Assembly: GCF_028453695.1 (NCBI RefSeq)
Contig: NC_135773.1
Location: forward strand, 7,688,001-7,752,000
From: Augochlora pura
Lineage: Eukaryota > Arthropoda > Insecta > Hymenoptera > Halictidae
Length of the DNA: 64,000 nucleotides
Reading direction: 5' to 3'
The position numbers and the translations under genes were made by a program. Below the pieces are notes generated by a model. That model was not told the origin of the DNA. It saw only the letters and a list, made by a program, of their open reading frames with translations, and ran no database searches. Position 1 is the first letter of the stretch; each line of letters begins with the position of its first letter. Positions 45,834-56,925 of this stretch are shown here, in pieces.

Positions 45834-46511
45834 CCGTCTGAAAACGCTACAGTAAATTACGGTAGTATAAACACGGTAACCGGAGTATTTGCACCGATCG
45901 TGTTGGGAAGGAAGCGTCTCGCGTATCTCTGTCCATTGTCTGTCGGGATACGTCGTCGCCGGTCGACGGTGGAAAGGCACGCGCGCGCGCGCGCGCGGCG
46001 GGAAGGCGAGCAGCGAGCCGGCGAGCGGGCCAGGGGGTGGGGGAATCATCAAGTGCCATTTCCTCAAGATTTCGACTAACAGCGCGCGGGCGGCGTCGGC
46101 GAGTGTCGCTTCCCGTGGCGCGCGGAGCCGTTTACGAACAATGTGTACGTTCGAGCTCGTAAATAGAGAGAAAGACCGTGTGAATTCCGCTCGGGCGTGC
46201 CCCGCGCCTCAATTTACCGCGTTTAGAGCTACTAGCGCGTTAACAATGCTCGTTCACGCGGGCGTAAAACCGGACCCGACGCAACGCCGGTCTCCGGCTT
46301 GCGTTCGCGCGGCACCGGCCGATTTCTAAACGATCCTTGGAATTCGACGTTGCCCACCCCGCGCGACACCCCTTTGTTGCGAACGATTGCGATCCACGGG
46401 ATCGAATTGACGGGCGAGCGGAACGGTTCCACGGTGGAAAGAACTGTCGAGCGGGAATTATCTTCCGGGAAAACGCGGCTCAGACGGAACTTGTTTAACG
46501 CCGTTTGTCCC

Positions 46512-46542
<31 letters not shown>

Positions 46543-48351
46543 GTGTGCTGCTCCATCGCTGCCACATCGAATTATTATCGTCAAAATTTAAATTCCATAA
46601 ATTGTTGTAAACCTAACTATTATAACAATCGCGAGACATAAATTTCATATACATAAAATCGTCACGAAATTTCGTCGCATAAAATCGTGCTACCGTAAAT
46701 CGGCAAAATTATATTAAATATACGATAAAGATCGCTTCGAGTGGAAAACGTTAACAAATTGCCCTCGACTGAAAATTATAGTATTATAATATAAAAAAAA
46801 TTATAGTATTAAAATATTAGTCTTTCAAAAAGACTAGTATAGATACCATTTAGGCTACCGCGAGCGCGGGCATCGATCGTAACGCGGAACGGTGAAAGAA
46901 AATTGGAGAAAAATCGGCCGTGCGGTTCCCGTCGCACCTGTGCGGCAACGGTGCGCGAAGTCGCGCGGCACCACGGCATTGTTCTAGTTGTACAATTGAC
47001 CAGGCGTGGATCGAATGTGTGGCGAAGTTCCCCCTTTCCGACGGGACCGCGGTATCAGACCGCAAAATCAACTAAAGCGTTCCCCCCGCGCGCGCCGCTG
47101 CTGTGACGTATCGCAGCGAGGAATGTAAATCCTATCTTCGGGTTCGGAGCGGGCGTTTTCGAGCGCGCCGGGAAAATGGACACTGAAAGCTCGACAAATA
47201 CCGGAAGTTAAAGGACCGATCACGCGCTGGCAATTGCCGGAAATCAACTGGCCGTTGCGCATCTCGGAACCACTCGGTGCTCTCGCTGCCTATTTTGCAG
47301 GAGGAGTGCTCCTCTACCGTCGCGTTTCAGCTTGTAAACGCGGCGACAGCGCGCGCGCGCGCGCGTCGCTCTCCGCTCGAAGGCCGGCGATGTCGCCATT
47401 TCGCGGTGATTTTTCCGCTCCCCGTTTTTCCTTTCTTTATTTCTTTCATTTGCCTTCGCTCCTCTCTTTCTCTCTCTCTCTCTCTTTCGCTTTCTCTATC
47501 TATCACTCTCTCTCTCACTTTCTCTTCCTTTTTCAACTCGCGCCGTTCCTCGCCGATGTCATCGCTCCGGCGAATTCCGCAGCGCTTCGACATCGATTTC
47601 TTTTTCGGCGGAGGCGAGAGATGGAAGCCGGCCGAGATTCGATTAACATTCGCGCTCTCGCAAATGGCCGGCGAAAGAGCGATGATTCGATTAGCGGCGC
47701 CAGGTGGGGAACTTCATCAAGGAATGAGCGAGTCATAATGAAAAACAAATGGAAATTCATGGCGGCCGATCCGGACACGGCTCTCCTTCCGATGATTGTG
47801 CGACTCTATCCGATCGTTGCCACTTTGCAACGGCCGATGCGGAAGTTTTGGAATCGTCGAAAAGGATTGCGAGCATTACGAAAGAACCGAAAAATTAAGT
47901 TGGTTGAGAGTTCTTTGTGGAAATCGGGAATTTCAGATGGAAGGTGACGCAATAATAATCAATTTAACGCCAGAAGTACCGAGCTTTAATTGCGATTTAT
48001 GTATATTATGTTATAACAGTGGTGAGATCAGATTTACTGAAATTTTTTACGATTTTTATTGTAGTAAGCAATCAAAAGGAATTGTTTATATATAATTTAT
48101 TTCGAGCAAAACATTTTTGTGGTATTAGGGATTGTAAAAGGAGCAAATCGTAAGCTGGTCACTCGATGAATACAATTGTAATAATTATTATTGTATGAAA
48201 TAATTTATAAAATAAAAAAGATCTTTACTTATAAATTTATATTCATACAACCGGTCATAAATTCCTATTATAGACTTTCTAAAAAATATAAAATACTATA
48301 GCAACGCGATCTGAATATAATCATGTTATTGCGCAACGTCCGCGCAACTAT
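45834..48351. other. CpG-rich unique sequence
   Basis: CG tracts at 45980-45997 and 47349-47365. CT tracts at 46511-46542 and 47463-47520. Frames at 45889-46329 and 47234-47947 are stop-poor through these tracts and show no domain. 48000-48350 is AT-rich. Confidence 0.5.
46511..46542. repeat. (CT)n microsatellite
   Basis: About 13 CT dinucleotides after a TTT interruption. Confidence 0.95.
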
Positions 48352-48599
48352 TTAACCGTTTGCACTCGAACGGCGACTCTGAGGCACCACTGAAATTGTT
48401 ATGGTATATTCCAAAATAATTTTTATATTGTGAAAAATTAAATTTCAGAAATTGTTAAAAGTATAACTATCGATGCACGAGTTATAAGATTCAATTTCAT
48501 ATACATAAAAATCATTTTGTCGTATAAAATGGAAGTGCTGTACGTCAGAAAAATTATTTTAGAATTACAGTAAAAACGGCTTCGACCGCGAAGGGTTCA
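48352..48599. mobile_element. piggyBac-like MITE, family B
   Basis: 248 bp in reverse family orientation: TTAACCGTTTGCACTCGAAC, then GACTCTGAGGCACCACTGAA, ending CTTCGACCGCGAAGGGTTCA with a mutated TTAA. Collinear with 42630-42873 over most of its length. Confidence 0.83.
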
Positions 48600-49151
48600 A
48601 CAATCACGAAATGGATTTAAGTTTAATGGATTGATACAGAGAATTTTGTGAGAACCCGTCGTTGAGCAAACAACCGCGCGGCACAGTTGTCGCTAACGAA
48701 TGTAGTCCGTCGAAAGCGGGACGCGCGCGACAATGAAATTGCAATTAGATCCGCGGGTGGGATAGCGTATGGGTGGAAGAGTGTGTCGGTTTCCCTTTGC
48801 CGGCAATAACCGTTCGCGTGCGGGCCGCGAGAGAACGCGTTCAGGTAATATCAAGAACGTTGCCCGGGCGCCGCGCGCGTCGGTTGCCGCGAGAGAATGC
48901 TCGGGTTTTCGAAAAAGTAACGATAAAAACATTCTGAAGAACACTTCGCGGCCGCTCTGTTATGCGGTCGTTGCCAGTTCCCTTATAACACGGTGGACGA
49001 GTTCCCCCACTCTCTCTCACTCTCTCGCTCTCTTTTGCCGTGCGTGCGCCGCGCGGCACACGTTCGCACGTGCTCCTTATTTCGCTCGCATTACGGATAC
49101 CACGCTCTTCGCCACCGCGAACGATCTACCGGGACGGAATAAATTAAAACT
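48600..49151. other. CpG-rich unique sequence
   Basis: A CT-rich string lies at 49009-49034. A stop-poor frame at 48769-49221 continues into the GA tract and is not convincing as coding. Confidence 0.5.
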
Positions 49152-49555
49152 AGAGAGACGTAGAGCGAGAGAGAGAAAGAGAGCGAGAGAGAGAAAGAGA
49201 GCGAGAGAGAGAGAGAGATAAAATAATAAAGAAATAAGAAGAGGAAGTGAATTAAAGAGAAAGCGAAATAAAGGGACTGGAAGTAAGGAGAGAGAGACAA
49301 ATAAAGAGAGAGAGAGAAATTCAGAGACAGAGAAATAAAGACGCAGCGAAATAAAGGAAGAGAAATAAAGAGAGAGCGAAATAAATAGAAAGAGAAGTAA
49401 AGAGAAAGAGTGACAGAGAGAGAGAGAGAGAGAACGAGAAATAAAGAGAGAAAGAAATCAAGCAAGAGATAATTGAATAAAAATAGAAAGAAATAAAGTG
49501 AGTTAAAAATAAATAATGAAATTAATAAAGAGAGAAAGAAATCGAGAGAGAGACC
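49152..49555. repeat. About 400 bp of GA-rich tract with AAATAAAG units
   Basis: Begins with a GAGAGAGAAAGAGAGC repeat (49168-49205), then alternates AGAGA strings with GAAATAAAGA units, like 35843-36160. Translated on the minus strand it gives a false Ser/Leu/Phe-rich frame. Confidence 0.92.
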
Positions 49556-50178
49556 ACTCCGGGCCACCGAAAGAGAGAATTCCTTGTTTGGCGCGTCGAA
49601 AATTGGTCGGAGCTCCCCGACCTAGGCGAAACGCCCCCGGGCAAATTTCTCGGGCGCGCGCGCGCGCGGCAGTTTTAAGAAGGGTAAATGAAATGCGCCG
49701 CAGTCTCCCCGCAAAAACAAATAGAATTTCCATAACGTTTCCCTGGGGCGGGCCGGGGGTGTACTCGAGAGGAGCGTGCCGGCGCAGATCCCGGCGCCTG
49801 CTGGAACGGCTAATTAAACCGGTTGTATAACAATCTTCGCGTATTAAGTGCTGGCCGTGCCGAACACCGAAGAAACCCGCCTCCGATCGATGAGACACCG
49901 CTCCGTCGGAGCCCTTTCACGGTGTCCGGTTCGTTGCTCGGGACCCCCTCGCGACGACGTTAACCGCACCATAGAGAATCGCGAACTATGGCAGAAATCA
50001 ATTTTCCAATCCGACAAGGTCTATACAGCATGATTTATGATCATTGTGACGACGATTCTGATATTGATTTGTGCTTAATCGTGGAGATATATTTTGGAGA
50101 GATTTTATGAATCGCTTTGGTTATGTTGATAGATATATTGCCTGTGTATTAAATATTGACGTAGGTTAATTAATTAGT
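49556..50178. other. Unique sequence, no gene seen
   Basis: A CG tract lies at 49654-49668. Frames of about 100 codons on both strands lack domains. Confidence 0.5.
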
Positions 50179-50549
50179 ATTAACACGGTGTCTGAAAATT
50201 ATGGCACTTCCGGGGAATGAGGGGTTGCTGATTTGGAACAACTTTCTCCTTTATGAAAATTTTCTACGGGGCGTTGTTAATTAGTTATCGGCGAAAAATA
50301 CGGACCAATGAGAGACGAGCTTGGCTGACGCGAAGCCGCGGGGCCAATCGGTGAAAATGAGCAGCGTAGTGTTGCACTGCTTAGCTGCCATACGCTGGCT
50401 GGATCTTGCTTCTTATTGGTCAATGTTTTTCGTTAATAACTCGTAAACGAAGCCTCGGATTGCATTTTCGCTAAGGAAAAAGTTACTGTAAACGATCTCA
50501 GGAATCTCTCATTTTTCAGAGGTACTATAATTTTGCAACACCCTTAATA
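50179..50549. mobile_element. Foldback-type DNA transposon remnant
   Basis: About 370 bp. The left end ATTAACACGGTGTCTGAAAA, then TTATGGCAC pairs with the reversed right end ATTAAGGGTGTTGCAAAATT, then ATAGTACC. Inside, TTAGTTATCGGCGAAAAATA then GGACCAATGAGA pairs with the reversed TTATTAACGAAAAACATTGA. The long arms suggest a foldback or MITE of a common insect family; the superfamily is not determined. Confidence 0.72.
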
Positions 50550-51331
50550 TATCTTCCAATTAATTGGATATATATTCTCGTCCAAAGTACACAGAAAATT
50601 CTGTACCTTTACGGAAGCACTTCTTCTTTTTACAAATATTCAGTGCACAAATCTGATTGGTTTTTCAAGTCTTTTAATATTTTTTATACACCTGTTACTA
50701 CATATTTAAATTTTATTCTTCAATTTTGTAATAAATACAATCGCTAAACTAATAAAAAAAATATGGAACATCAAATGAAAGTATCCACATCTCCGAAACA
50801 GCTACATCTAAAAATACAAATAATCGCATGCAATACAGTTGCATACAAATTCCAATTTATATAAATAATAAAACAACGATTAACATTAGTTCCGAGAACG
50901 AGTCAGGCAACAAGGAAACATTCTCACTGTTCTTTTATTTTTTTTTTTCGTTTTAGCAAGGTTGGACCTACATTAGCGACCAAGTCTGTCGCGCGGTTGT
51001 TCGTACCGGCCGGTTTTACTATTCTTTCTTTAATTGTTATTTCCTCCGATTCCGACGGTGCCGGTGGATCTCCCCCTCTCCCCCCCCCCTCTCTCTCTCT
51101 CTCTTTCTTCTTTTACTTTGTAGTTAAGCTTGCGGGGTTCGGTGGCTTTCGGTTCCATGTTCGGGGACCGGTAAATGGATTTAAAAAACCAATGTTTCTT
51201 GTACTGCTCCTTGTTTCGTTATTTTTCCCTTTAGAATGCTTTCCGGGAGTCCGTTTATCTGCTTCACCGGTGATCCTTGCACTCTCCACAGTCTTGCACG
51301 CTCCTTTTTCAGCGATGGTAAATAGCTAATA
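50550..51331. other. AT-rich then mixed unique sequence
   Basis: 50550-50900 is AT-rich. 51081-51104 is a C/CT tract. The frame at 50997-51329 is hydrophobic through translated CT tract and lacks recognisable features. Confidence 0.5.
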
Positions 51332-51432
51332 TTAACCCTTTGCGGTCGTATTAAGTTTATACGTGGCGGCGATGCTAGTTGGAATTTATTTTCCTTGAAC
51401 GAATAATAATATGTAAGAAGATTAAATAGTAC

Positions 51433-51561
51433 GGTTAGCCTTACTATATTATAGTAAGGTTAGTCTTATTATATTATAGCAGGGTTAGTCTTACTATATT
51501 ATAGTAAGGTTAGTCTTATTATATTATAGCACGGTTAGTCTTACTATATTATAGCAAGGTT
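51433..51561. repeat. 25-bp minisatellite, alternating variants
   Basis: Five units of exactly 25 bp start GGTTAGTCTTACTATATTAT or the variant with ATTAT, giving a 50-bp higher-order pattern. The TTACTATA...TATAGTAA part is self-complementary. Confidence 0.95.
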
Positions 51562-51604
51562 AAAAAGAAGAGGCAAAATTTTATAATTCGTTGTTAAAGT
51601 TTAG

Positions 51605-52490
51605 GTATTTGTAACAAAATAGTACATGTTCATTTTAGTTTAGATATGAGCCGCCCAGTGCACACATCGATTAACTCCACTTTTTGAAAAATCTTAAATT
51701 TAAATGTCAAAGCACTTGGTATAGTCATAACTTTTTCTATTTATAATAACTTTCCTGAGTAATAAAGATTAACACCATTAAACGGCAAAATTTTTTTTTT
51801 TTTCTTTTGGCTATTCTCTCTTGTTAATTTTATACATTAAATAATATCAATTTTATACATTAAATTATACGTTAAATGAAAGCTATATCTGCATTTATTC
51901 ATTCTACATTATATATGTGAATCTATGTTATAACAGGAATTTTAAAAATCAATGTACATCATTTCATCGCGTTTCTCGACTTTTTGTTTTATGGAGTTAG
52001 TCGATGTGTGCACTGAACGGCTCATATATGTAAAACAATAATATATTTTAATTTTTGGTTTAGATATAAGTAACTTAATAAAATATATTTTAATTTAATT
52101 TTAGCCTCGATATATGCATCACAATAATATATTTCAATTTTTGGTTTTGATATATGTAACACAGTAATATATTTTAATTTTTATTTTAGATATATGCATC
52201 ACAATAATATATTTCAATTTTTATTTTAGATATATGTAACACAATAATATATTTCAATTTTCATTTTAGATATATGTAACACAATAATATATTTCAATTT
52301 TCATTTTAGATATATGTAACACAGTAATATATTTTAATTTTTATTTTAGATATATGTAACACAATAATATATTTCAATTTTTATTTTAGATATATGTAAC
52401 ACAGTAATATATTTTAATTTTTCTTTTAGATATATGTAACGCAATAATAAATTTTAATTTAATTATAGATATACGCTATACAATAATATA
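51605..52490. repeat. 40-bp minisatellite interrupted by an element
   Basis: From 52025 about eleven copies of a 40-bp unit contain TATATGTAACACAATAATAT then ATTTCAATTTT and TTTTAGA. A diverged unit at 51605-51646 lies on the other side of the 378-bp insertion, so the array existed before the insertion. Confidence 0.9.
51647..52024. mobile_element. 378-bp inverted-repeat DNA element with TA flanks
   Basis: Both ends, read inward, start TGAGCCG and share CAGTGCACACATCGA then TAACTCCA: 30 of 33 positions match. TA lies on each side as a likely target duplication. No open frame; a non-autonomous element of unassigned superfamily. Confidence 0.85.
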
Positions 52491-52573
52491 TATTGATTTA
52501 AATGTACAAATAAAGGATAAACAAAAATAAAAAGCTTTGGTGGCAGAGGGTAGCACAGGATCGCGAAGGGTTG

Positions 52574-53433
52574 AACGGCGCGCAATTTTTCATTTTTCAC
52601 CGAAGGGTCGCGTGAGAGGGTGACGGCGGTCGTTGCGCATAATTCCGACGGCGTGCCGTGTTTTATACTGTATATTTACCGAATTCCGTGATCCTCGTTT
52701 TAAACCAACCTGTTTTCCGTTCTCTCTCCAGATTTTAGAGTGTCCACCCTCCCCCGCCGGCAACTTATCCGGCATATTTTGTATGCATAACGAGACTCGC
52801 CTACTTTTCCGGGTTAAGGCGAAACTAGCCGGTATCGTTATACCACCGTGCACACGCACGGTACAGCGCTCAATTTGTGCGCGCGTGTTCAGGTGTGGTA
52901 GGGGATGTCATTGATGACCCAGTTCGGAAAAACTTGGTCGATTTATGCGGGATTATCGCAAAATATATACGGGCGGCTAAACTTTCGAAATATATATATA
53001 TTCTATTCCCGCTGCGGCCGTGCGAACGTAAATCGTCGAGCTTATTATAAATTACTCGGCAACTAGAAAAAATATGAAGATGCTTGAACGATCATCGATC
53101 GAATTAACCAATCGATCCGCGCGATTCAATTGCACCGCGGTGGAATCGCCGTGTAATTGTAATACAATGTAATCATTGCCGATGTAATTAAACAGCGAAA
53201 TTTAATTACAACGTAATTGAATCAGCGCAGCTTCGGTACGCGGTAACGCCGCAACGGTGGAGGGGGTAGGAAGATTATACCGGAACTAAAAATATCCTGT
53301 TCGCTTTCGAAATATGAACGAAAAACGTGCCGGAAAGTTATGGGCGAAGCGGTCGTTGGAAAACAAACTCTGAAAATTTTGCTGCGCTTTAACAGAGTCC
53401 GCGGCAGATTCGAGCGAAATAACGAAGTAAGCT

Positions 53434-53435
<2 letters not shown>
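52574..53435. other. Unique sequence, no gene seen
   Basis: Moderately GC-rich. It contains a cluster of TAATT-type motifs at 53098-53225. Frames near 52590-52914 lack domains. Confidence 0.5.
53098..53225. promoter_or_regulatory. Candidate homeodomain-site cluster
   Basis: About seven TAATTG, TAATTA, CAATTG or TAATCATT strings fall within 128 bp of otherwise unique sequence, together with ACCAATCGAT. TAATT cores are typical homeodomain targets. Such strings also arise in AT-rich DNA, so the call is tentative. Confidence 0.3.

Positions 53436-53492
<57 letters not shown>
53436..53492. repeat. (AG)n microsatellite, longest in the window
   Basis: 57 bp of uninterrupted AG. Confidence 0.98.
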
Positions 53493-53495
<3 letters not shown>

Positions 53496-54673
53496 GTTTC
53501 GCCGCGCAGAAAACCGTCCAGTCATAATTCCGACTCGGGGGTGCAGTTCGGTTGAAATCGAGCCGGGGTCCGGCTCGTTATATCGGGCCGGCCCAAATTA
53601 AGTGCATATCAGAATATATCGACCCTTGAACCTGGCACGCAACAAGCGCAGAAATTATGCGAGGCTAGACGGCGACAGAATCGCGTGAATTAATGCAAGG
53701 CGACGGAGGCAAACCGTCCACGCGTGACCAACATACAATTTCGGTATGTTAATGGCACCGCTGAGTCGAGCGCACTTTTACCAGACGTTTATCAAATATG
53801 AAAAATTCTAGCTTTCATTTGATTTCGAATTCATGGATTTATATTATTTAGAAATGTTTTATTAGGCAGGCGAGCGTTTATTTGTACGTTCGCGGTGAAT
53901 GAAGATATATTATTTGGAATATATTATTTGGAATATATTATTTTGAATATATTATTCAATATATATGTACCCATGCTCCTAAAATTTGTTAGTATTTGTA
54001 AATTTCTGAATACCCACGATATACTCATTTTTATGTTTTATAACTCTTAAAAAAGTACACATACAAGATAATCCCAAAGTGCCATTGGAGGACGTAAGTG
54101 CGAACATCGACGACTACCGATGCGCAATCTGCACACTGCGCGGCGCGGTGGCACTGCGGTTCAGTGGCGCTACTCCCGCGGAACGATAGAAAATATAAGA
54201 AAAAAAATTGTAGCGCAAATAACATCGACAAACTCGACAGAAAAAATCGATCCTTACGAAACTACCCTCGCGCTCAATATCAACCCTTTCTCAATATCGC
54301 GTCGAACGCAAGAAAACAAGGCGTTCGTTTTAACGCGTCGACGCGCGCTAACTACGCCTGCCCGACAAATCCAGCGCTCGTCGCGAAGGGCAACGAAAAG
54401 CCGTGCAAAAACCCGGCGCGCGGATCCTTATCGCACGCGTAATCCTTCCACGGCGACCGTGCATTAACCAACGACGCGATCCGGGCTCGGCGAAAGAGAC
54501 GCGGCGCTGGAATGTCGCGCGGCGCGGCGCGGTGCGGATTCCGCGCGGCAAAAAGGCGTCGCGTTTCGGAAGCCGCCCCCCACCCCGGAAGTACGTGTTT
54601 TCTGTTATCGCGGCTGCGTATCGGGTAATCCTCGCTGCGGAATTTTCAGTATTTCAGATTAACAGGTCCACGC
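53493..54673. other. Unique sequence, no gene seen
   Basis: AT-rich at 53780-54060, CpG-rich after 54100. Overlapping stop-poor frames at 54098-54690 lack domains. Confidence 0.5.
53905..53959. repeat. 14-bp minisatellite
   Basis: Four units of ATATATTATTTGGA with increasing divergence. Confidence 0.9.
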
Positions 54674-54793
54674 CGGGGGTTGAGGGTTAAGGGGGAGGGG
54701 GGGGGGGGGGGAGGGGGGCGGGAAGGGGGGGGGCGGGGGAGGAGCCCGGGGGGGGAAGGCAGGCGCCGGGGGGGGGGGGGGGGGGGGGGGGGC
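54674..54793 (+). other. Strong G-rich tract including a run of 25 G
   Basis: 120 bp that is almost all G, with short A, C or T breaks; 54768-54792 is an uninterrupted run of 25 G. It satisfies quadruplex criteria many times over and is prone to sequencing error. The Gly/Arg-rich frame across it is an artefact. Confidence 0.85.
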
Positions 54794-55650
54794 GGAAAAA
54801 GGGCCGCATTTAACGGGCCGCGGAAGGAGAAACCCGGCGGAGCCAGCCCCGATAATCCTCTCGTTTATATTACTTTAGCGGCGGCGGCGGCGGCGGCGGT
54901 CGGTTCCTCCGCGGCGGCATTCTCCGCCGACGATGTCCCCCCCACCCCAATCCTCCCCCCCTTTTCTTCTTCCGCCATCACCGTCGAATGACAATGGAAC
55001 CTTTTCATATTTCTCGGACCGGCGAGACGCGAAGGCGGCCGCGATGACGCTAATGAAATTTCTGATGCGGCGCAATGGACACGGTGCTCGTGAGCGTCCG
55101 ATCGTCGACAAAATGGCTGACCGTCGACAAGATGGCCGATCGCTGTGGATCTTAGACGGTGCTGGATTGCTGCGGCGATTTAATTGATTCGACGCATTCG
55201 TTGCTCTTTTTGGTTTCCTTGGCTTGGATGGATGATGTGTTAGATTTGTTTACAGTAGCGGACAAAAATTTAAGACGAGAAGGAAAAAAGAAAGGAATTA
55301 TTAATATTTTATAAATAACATAAGCTATCATGTTCTATCTTTAATTATAATCGTCTACTCATTTATTTAAACAGTTATAAAAACGTTTATGTTCGGTTTT
55401 GAACTTATTAGTTAGAATATATAACAAAAAAGTAAATCTATGTTACAAAGCGGTGTTTATTCGATCTTTTTCACAGTCAAAAACGCGCGTTTTAATTCTA
55501 TGTCCCCCCTTTACAACCATCCTCTAAAAACTTCATACGCTATACTGTTTTTTCGCCGTTTTATTAAAGGCTCGAATGAAAAGTACACCGATCGATGTTT
55601 TCGCTCGATTAGACAGAAGAAAAAATCGCGCGTCGAGTTCGAAAAGTGTT
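54794..55650. other. GC-rich to mixed sequence
   Basis: (GGC)n at 54879-54899. A 19-bp duplication of GTCGACAARATGGCYGAYC lies near 55107-55143. TACAGTAGCGGACAAAA at 55251 resembles a Tc1/mariner-type end without a partner. No gene recognised. Confidence 0.5.
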
Positions 55651-55815
55651 CTGTCAATTTGCAAAATTCATTGTTAGGTTATGTTTTGTCAACTTGCAAA
55701 ATTCATTGTTAGGTTACGTTCTGTCATTATGCAAAATTCATTGTTAGTTTATGTTTTGTCAATTTGCAAAATTCATTGTTAGGTTATGTTTTGTCAATTT
55801 TCAAAATTCATCAAT
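55651..55815. repeat. 35-bp minisatellite
   Basis: Units at 55651, 55686, 55721, 55756 and (partial) 55791 are exactly 35 bp and contain TGCAAAATTCATTGTTAGGT. Confidence 0.95.
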
Positions 55816-56436
55816 GACAACCTTTTATAATATCCATATATAAAAGAAGTCCTGTTACAAATATAGAACGGTTTAATTGTTACACAAGGTAGGCAGTTCA
55901 ATTATTCAAGCGACAATAAAATGTTCAAGCGTTCGCGTAAATTGTTACGAGATCGATTAAACTATTGCGCGGGTAGCATTAATTTTTCAATCGACGCTAT
56001 CCATTTGAAAAATTCAATTTATCCGATGGTTTCGAATACACACTTTTTCGCGTACGGGTTACATATGGGGAGGGGGGTTGGGGGTGGGGAGGAGGAAGGG
56101 GACACACCATCGGACGATGAATTTGAAAGAAACGTATCCGGCTCGATATCGTTAATGGATTTGTAAATATCGAATGGTAATACTTGTGGTCAACCGCTCT
56201 GTGCTCCGCGCACACGTGGCCGGTTTATTTGTTTACGCTTGCCGTCGTGAAAAGGGTCAAGCCGGGATCGGAAGAGCACGTCGCGGTACAATATGCGTGT
56301 GGCGTAGGATGCTAAATGTAACAAGTTTTTCTCGTGGCAATTGCCGTAATTGTCGCGATTGTCGAATGGTTGCGATTTATTACTCAGTGAATATACTATA
56401 CTCTGTAGTGTGTTGTGACTATAGAAAATATATAGG
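55816..56436. other. Unique sequence with a G-rich tract
   Basis: 56067-56101 is a G-rich tract with runs of 4 to 6 G. Small frames at 55921-56166 and 56174-56506 lack domains. Confidence 0.5.
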
Positions 56437-56770
56437 AAATATTTACAATATTTATTACAATATTATATTTACAATATTTAAATATCTATTAGAATATTGT
56501 ATTTAGAATGTTTAAATATTTATTACAATATTGTATTTACAATATTTAAATATTTATTACAATATTATATTTAAATATAGATTACAATATTTATTATAAT
56601 ATTATATTTACAATATTTATTATACTATTATATTTACAATATTATACTTACAATATTTAAATATTTATTACAATATAATATGTACAATATTTAAATATTT
56701 ATTACAATATTATATTTCGAATATTTATTATAATATTATATTTACAATATTTAAATATTTATTACATGTT
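56437..56770. repeat. AT-rich minisatellite of TTTACAATATTTAAATA units
   Basis: About nine degenerate units of 30-36 bp contain TTTACAATATTTAAATATTT followed by ATTACAATAT. The motif AATATTTAAATATT is self-complementary. Confidence 0.9.
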
Positions 56771-56817
56771 ACATTTATTTTGTAACATATAGAAAATATT
56801 TATACCATTTATATTGT

Positions 56818-56925
56818 ATATAAGGTGTCCCGGAAATCGTAGCACAACCGAGCAGGTGGTGATTCTACATAAAAAAAAGAAGAAAATATTTTGGAGAAAA
56901 ATGAAAAATTACCAATTAATTACCC
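56818..56925 (+). mobile_element. Isolated transposon end (GGTGTCCCGGAAATCGTAG)
   Basis: Shares GGTGTCCCGGAAATCGTAG with 34878, then continues CACAACCGAGCAGGTGGTGA and an A-rich region. The first bases of the terminus are lost and no inverted partner is found. Confidence 0.55.

Larger units (their letters stand above)
51332..52573. mobile_element. Possible TTAA element enlarged by arrays and a nested insertion
   Basis: Left end TTAACCCTTTGCGGTCGT. The reversed right end TTCAACCCTTCGCGATCC gives an imperfect inverted repeat. Between them lie a 25-bp array (51433-51561), a 40-bp array (51605-52490) and a 378-bp inverted-repeat element inserted in that array. The pairing of the two ends over 1.2 kb is inference. 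Confidence 0.5.

Noticed and set aside
47234..47947. 237-codon plus-strand frame
   Set aside because: It crosses CG and CT tracts, overlaps other long frames in the same DNA, and shows no recognisable motif.
49091..49567. 158-codon minus-strand open frame rich in Ser, Leu and Phe
   Set aside because: Translated GA/AAATAAAG tract. The apparent hydrophobicity is an artefact.
54680..54991. Gly/Arg-rich 103-codon frame
   Set aside because: Produced by the poly-G tract and a GGC repeat.
55651..55815. Telomere-like TTAGGTTA strings
   Set aside because: They occur once per 35-bp unit, not as TTAGG tandem repeats, so this is not telomeric DNA.
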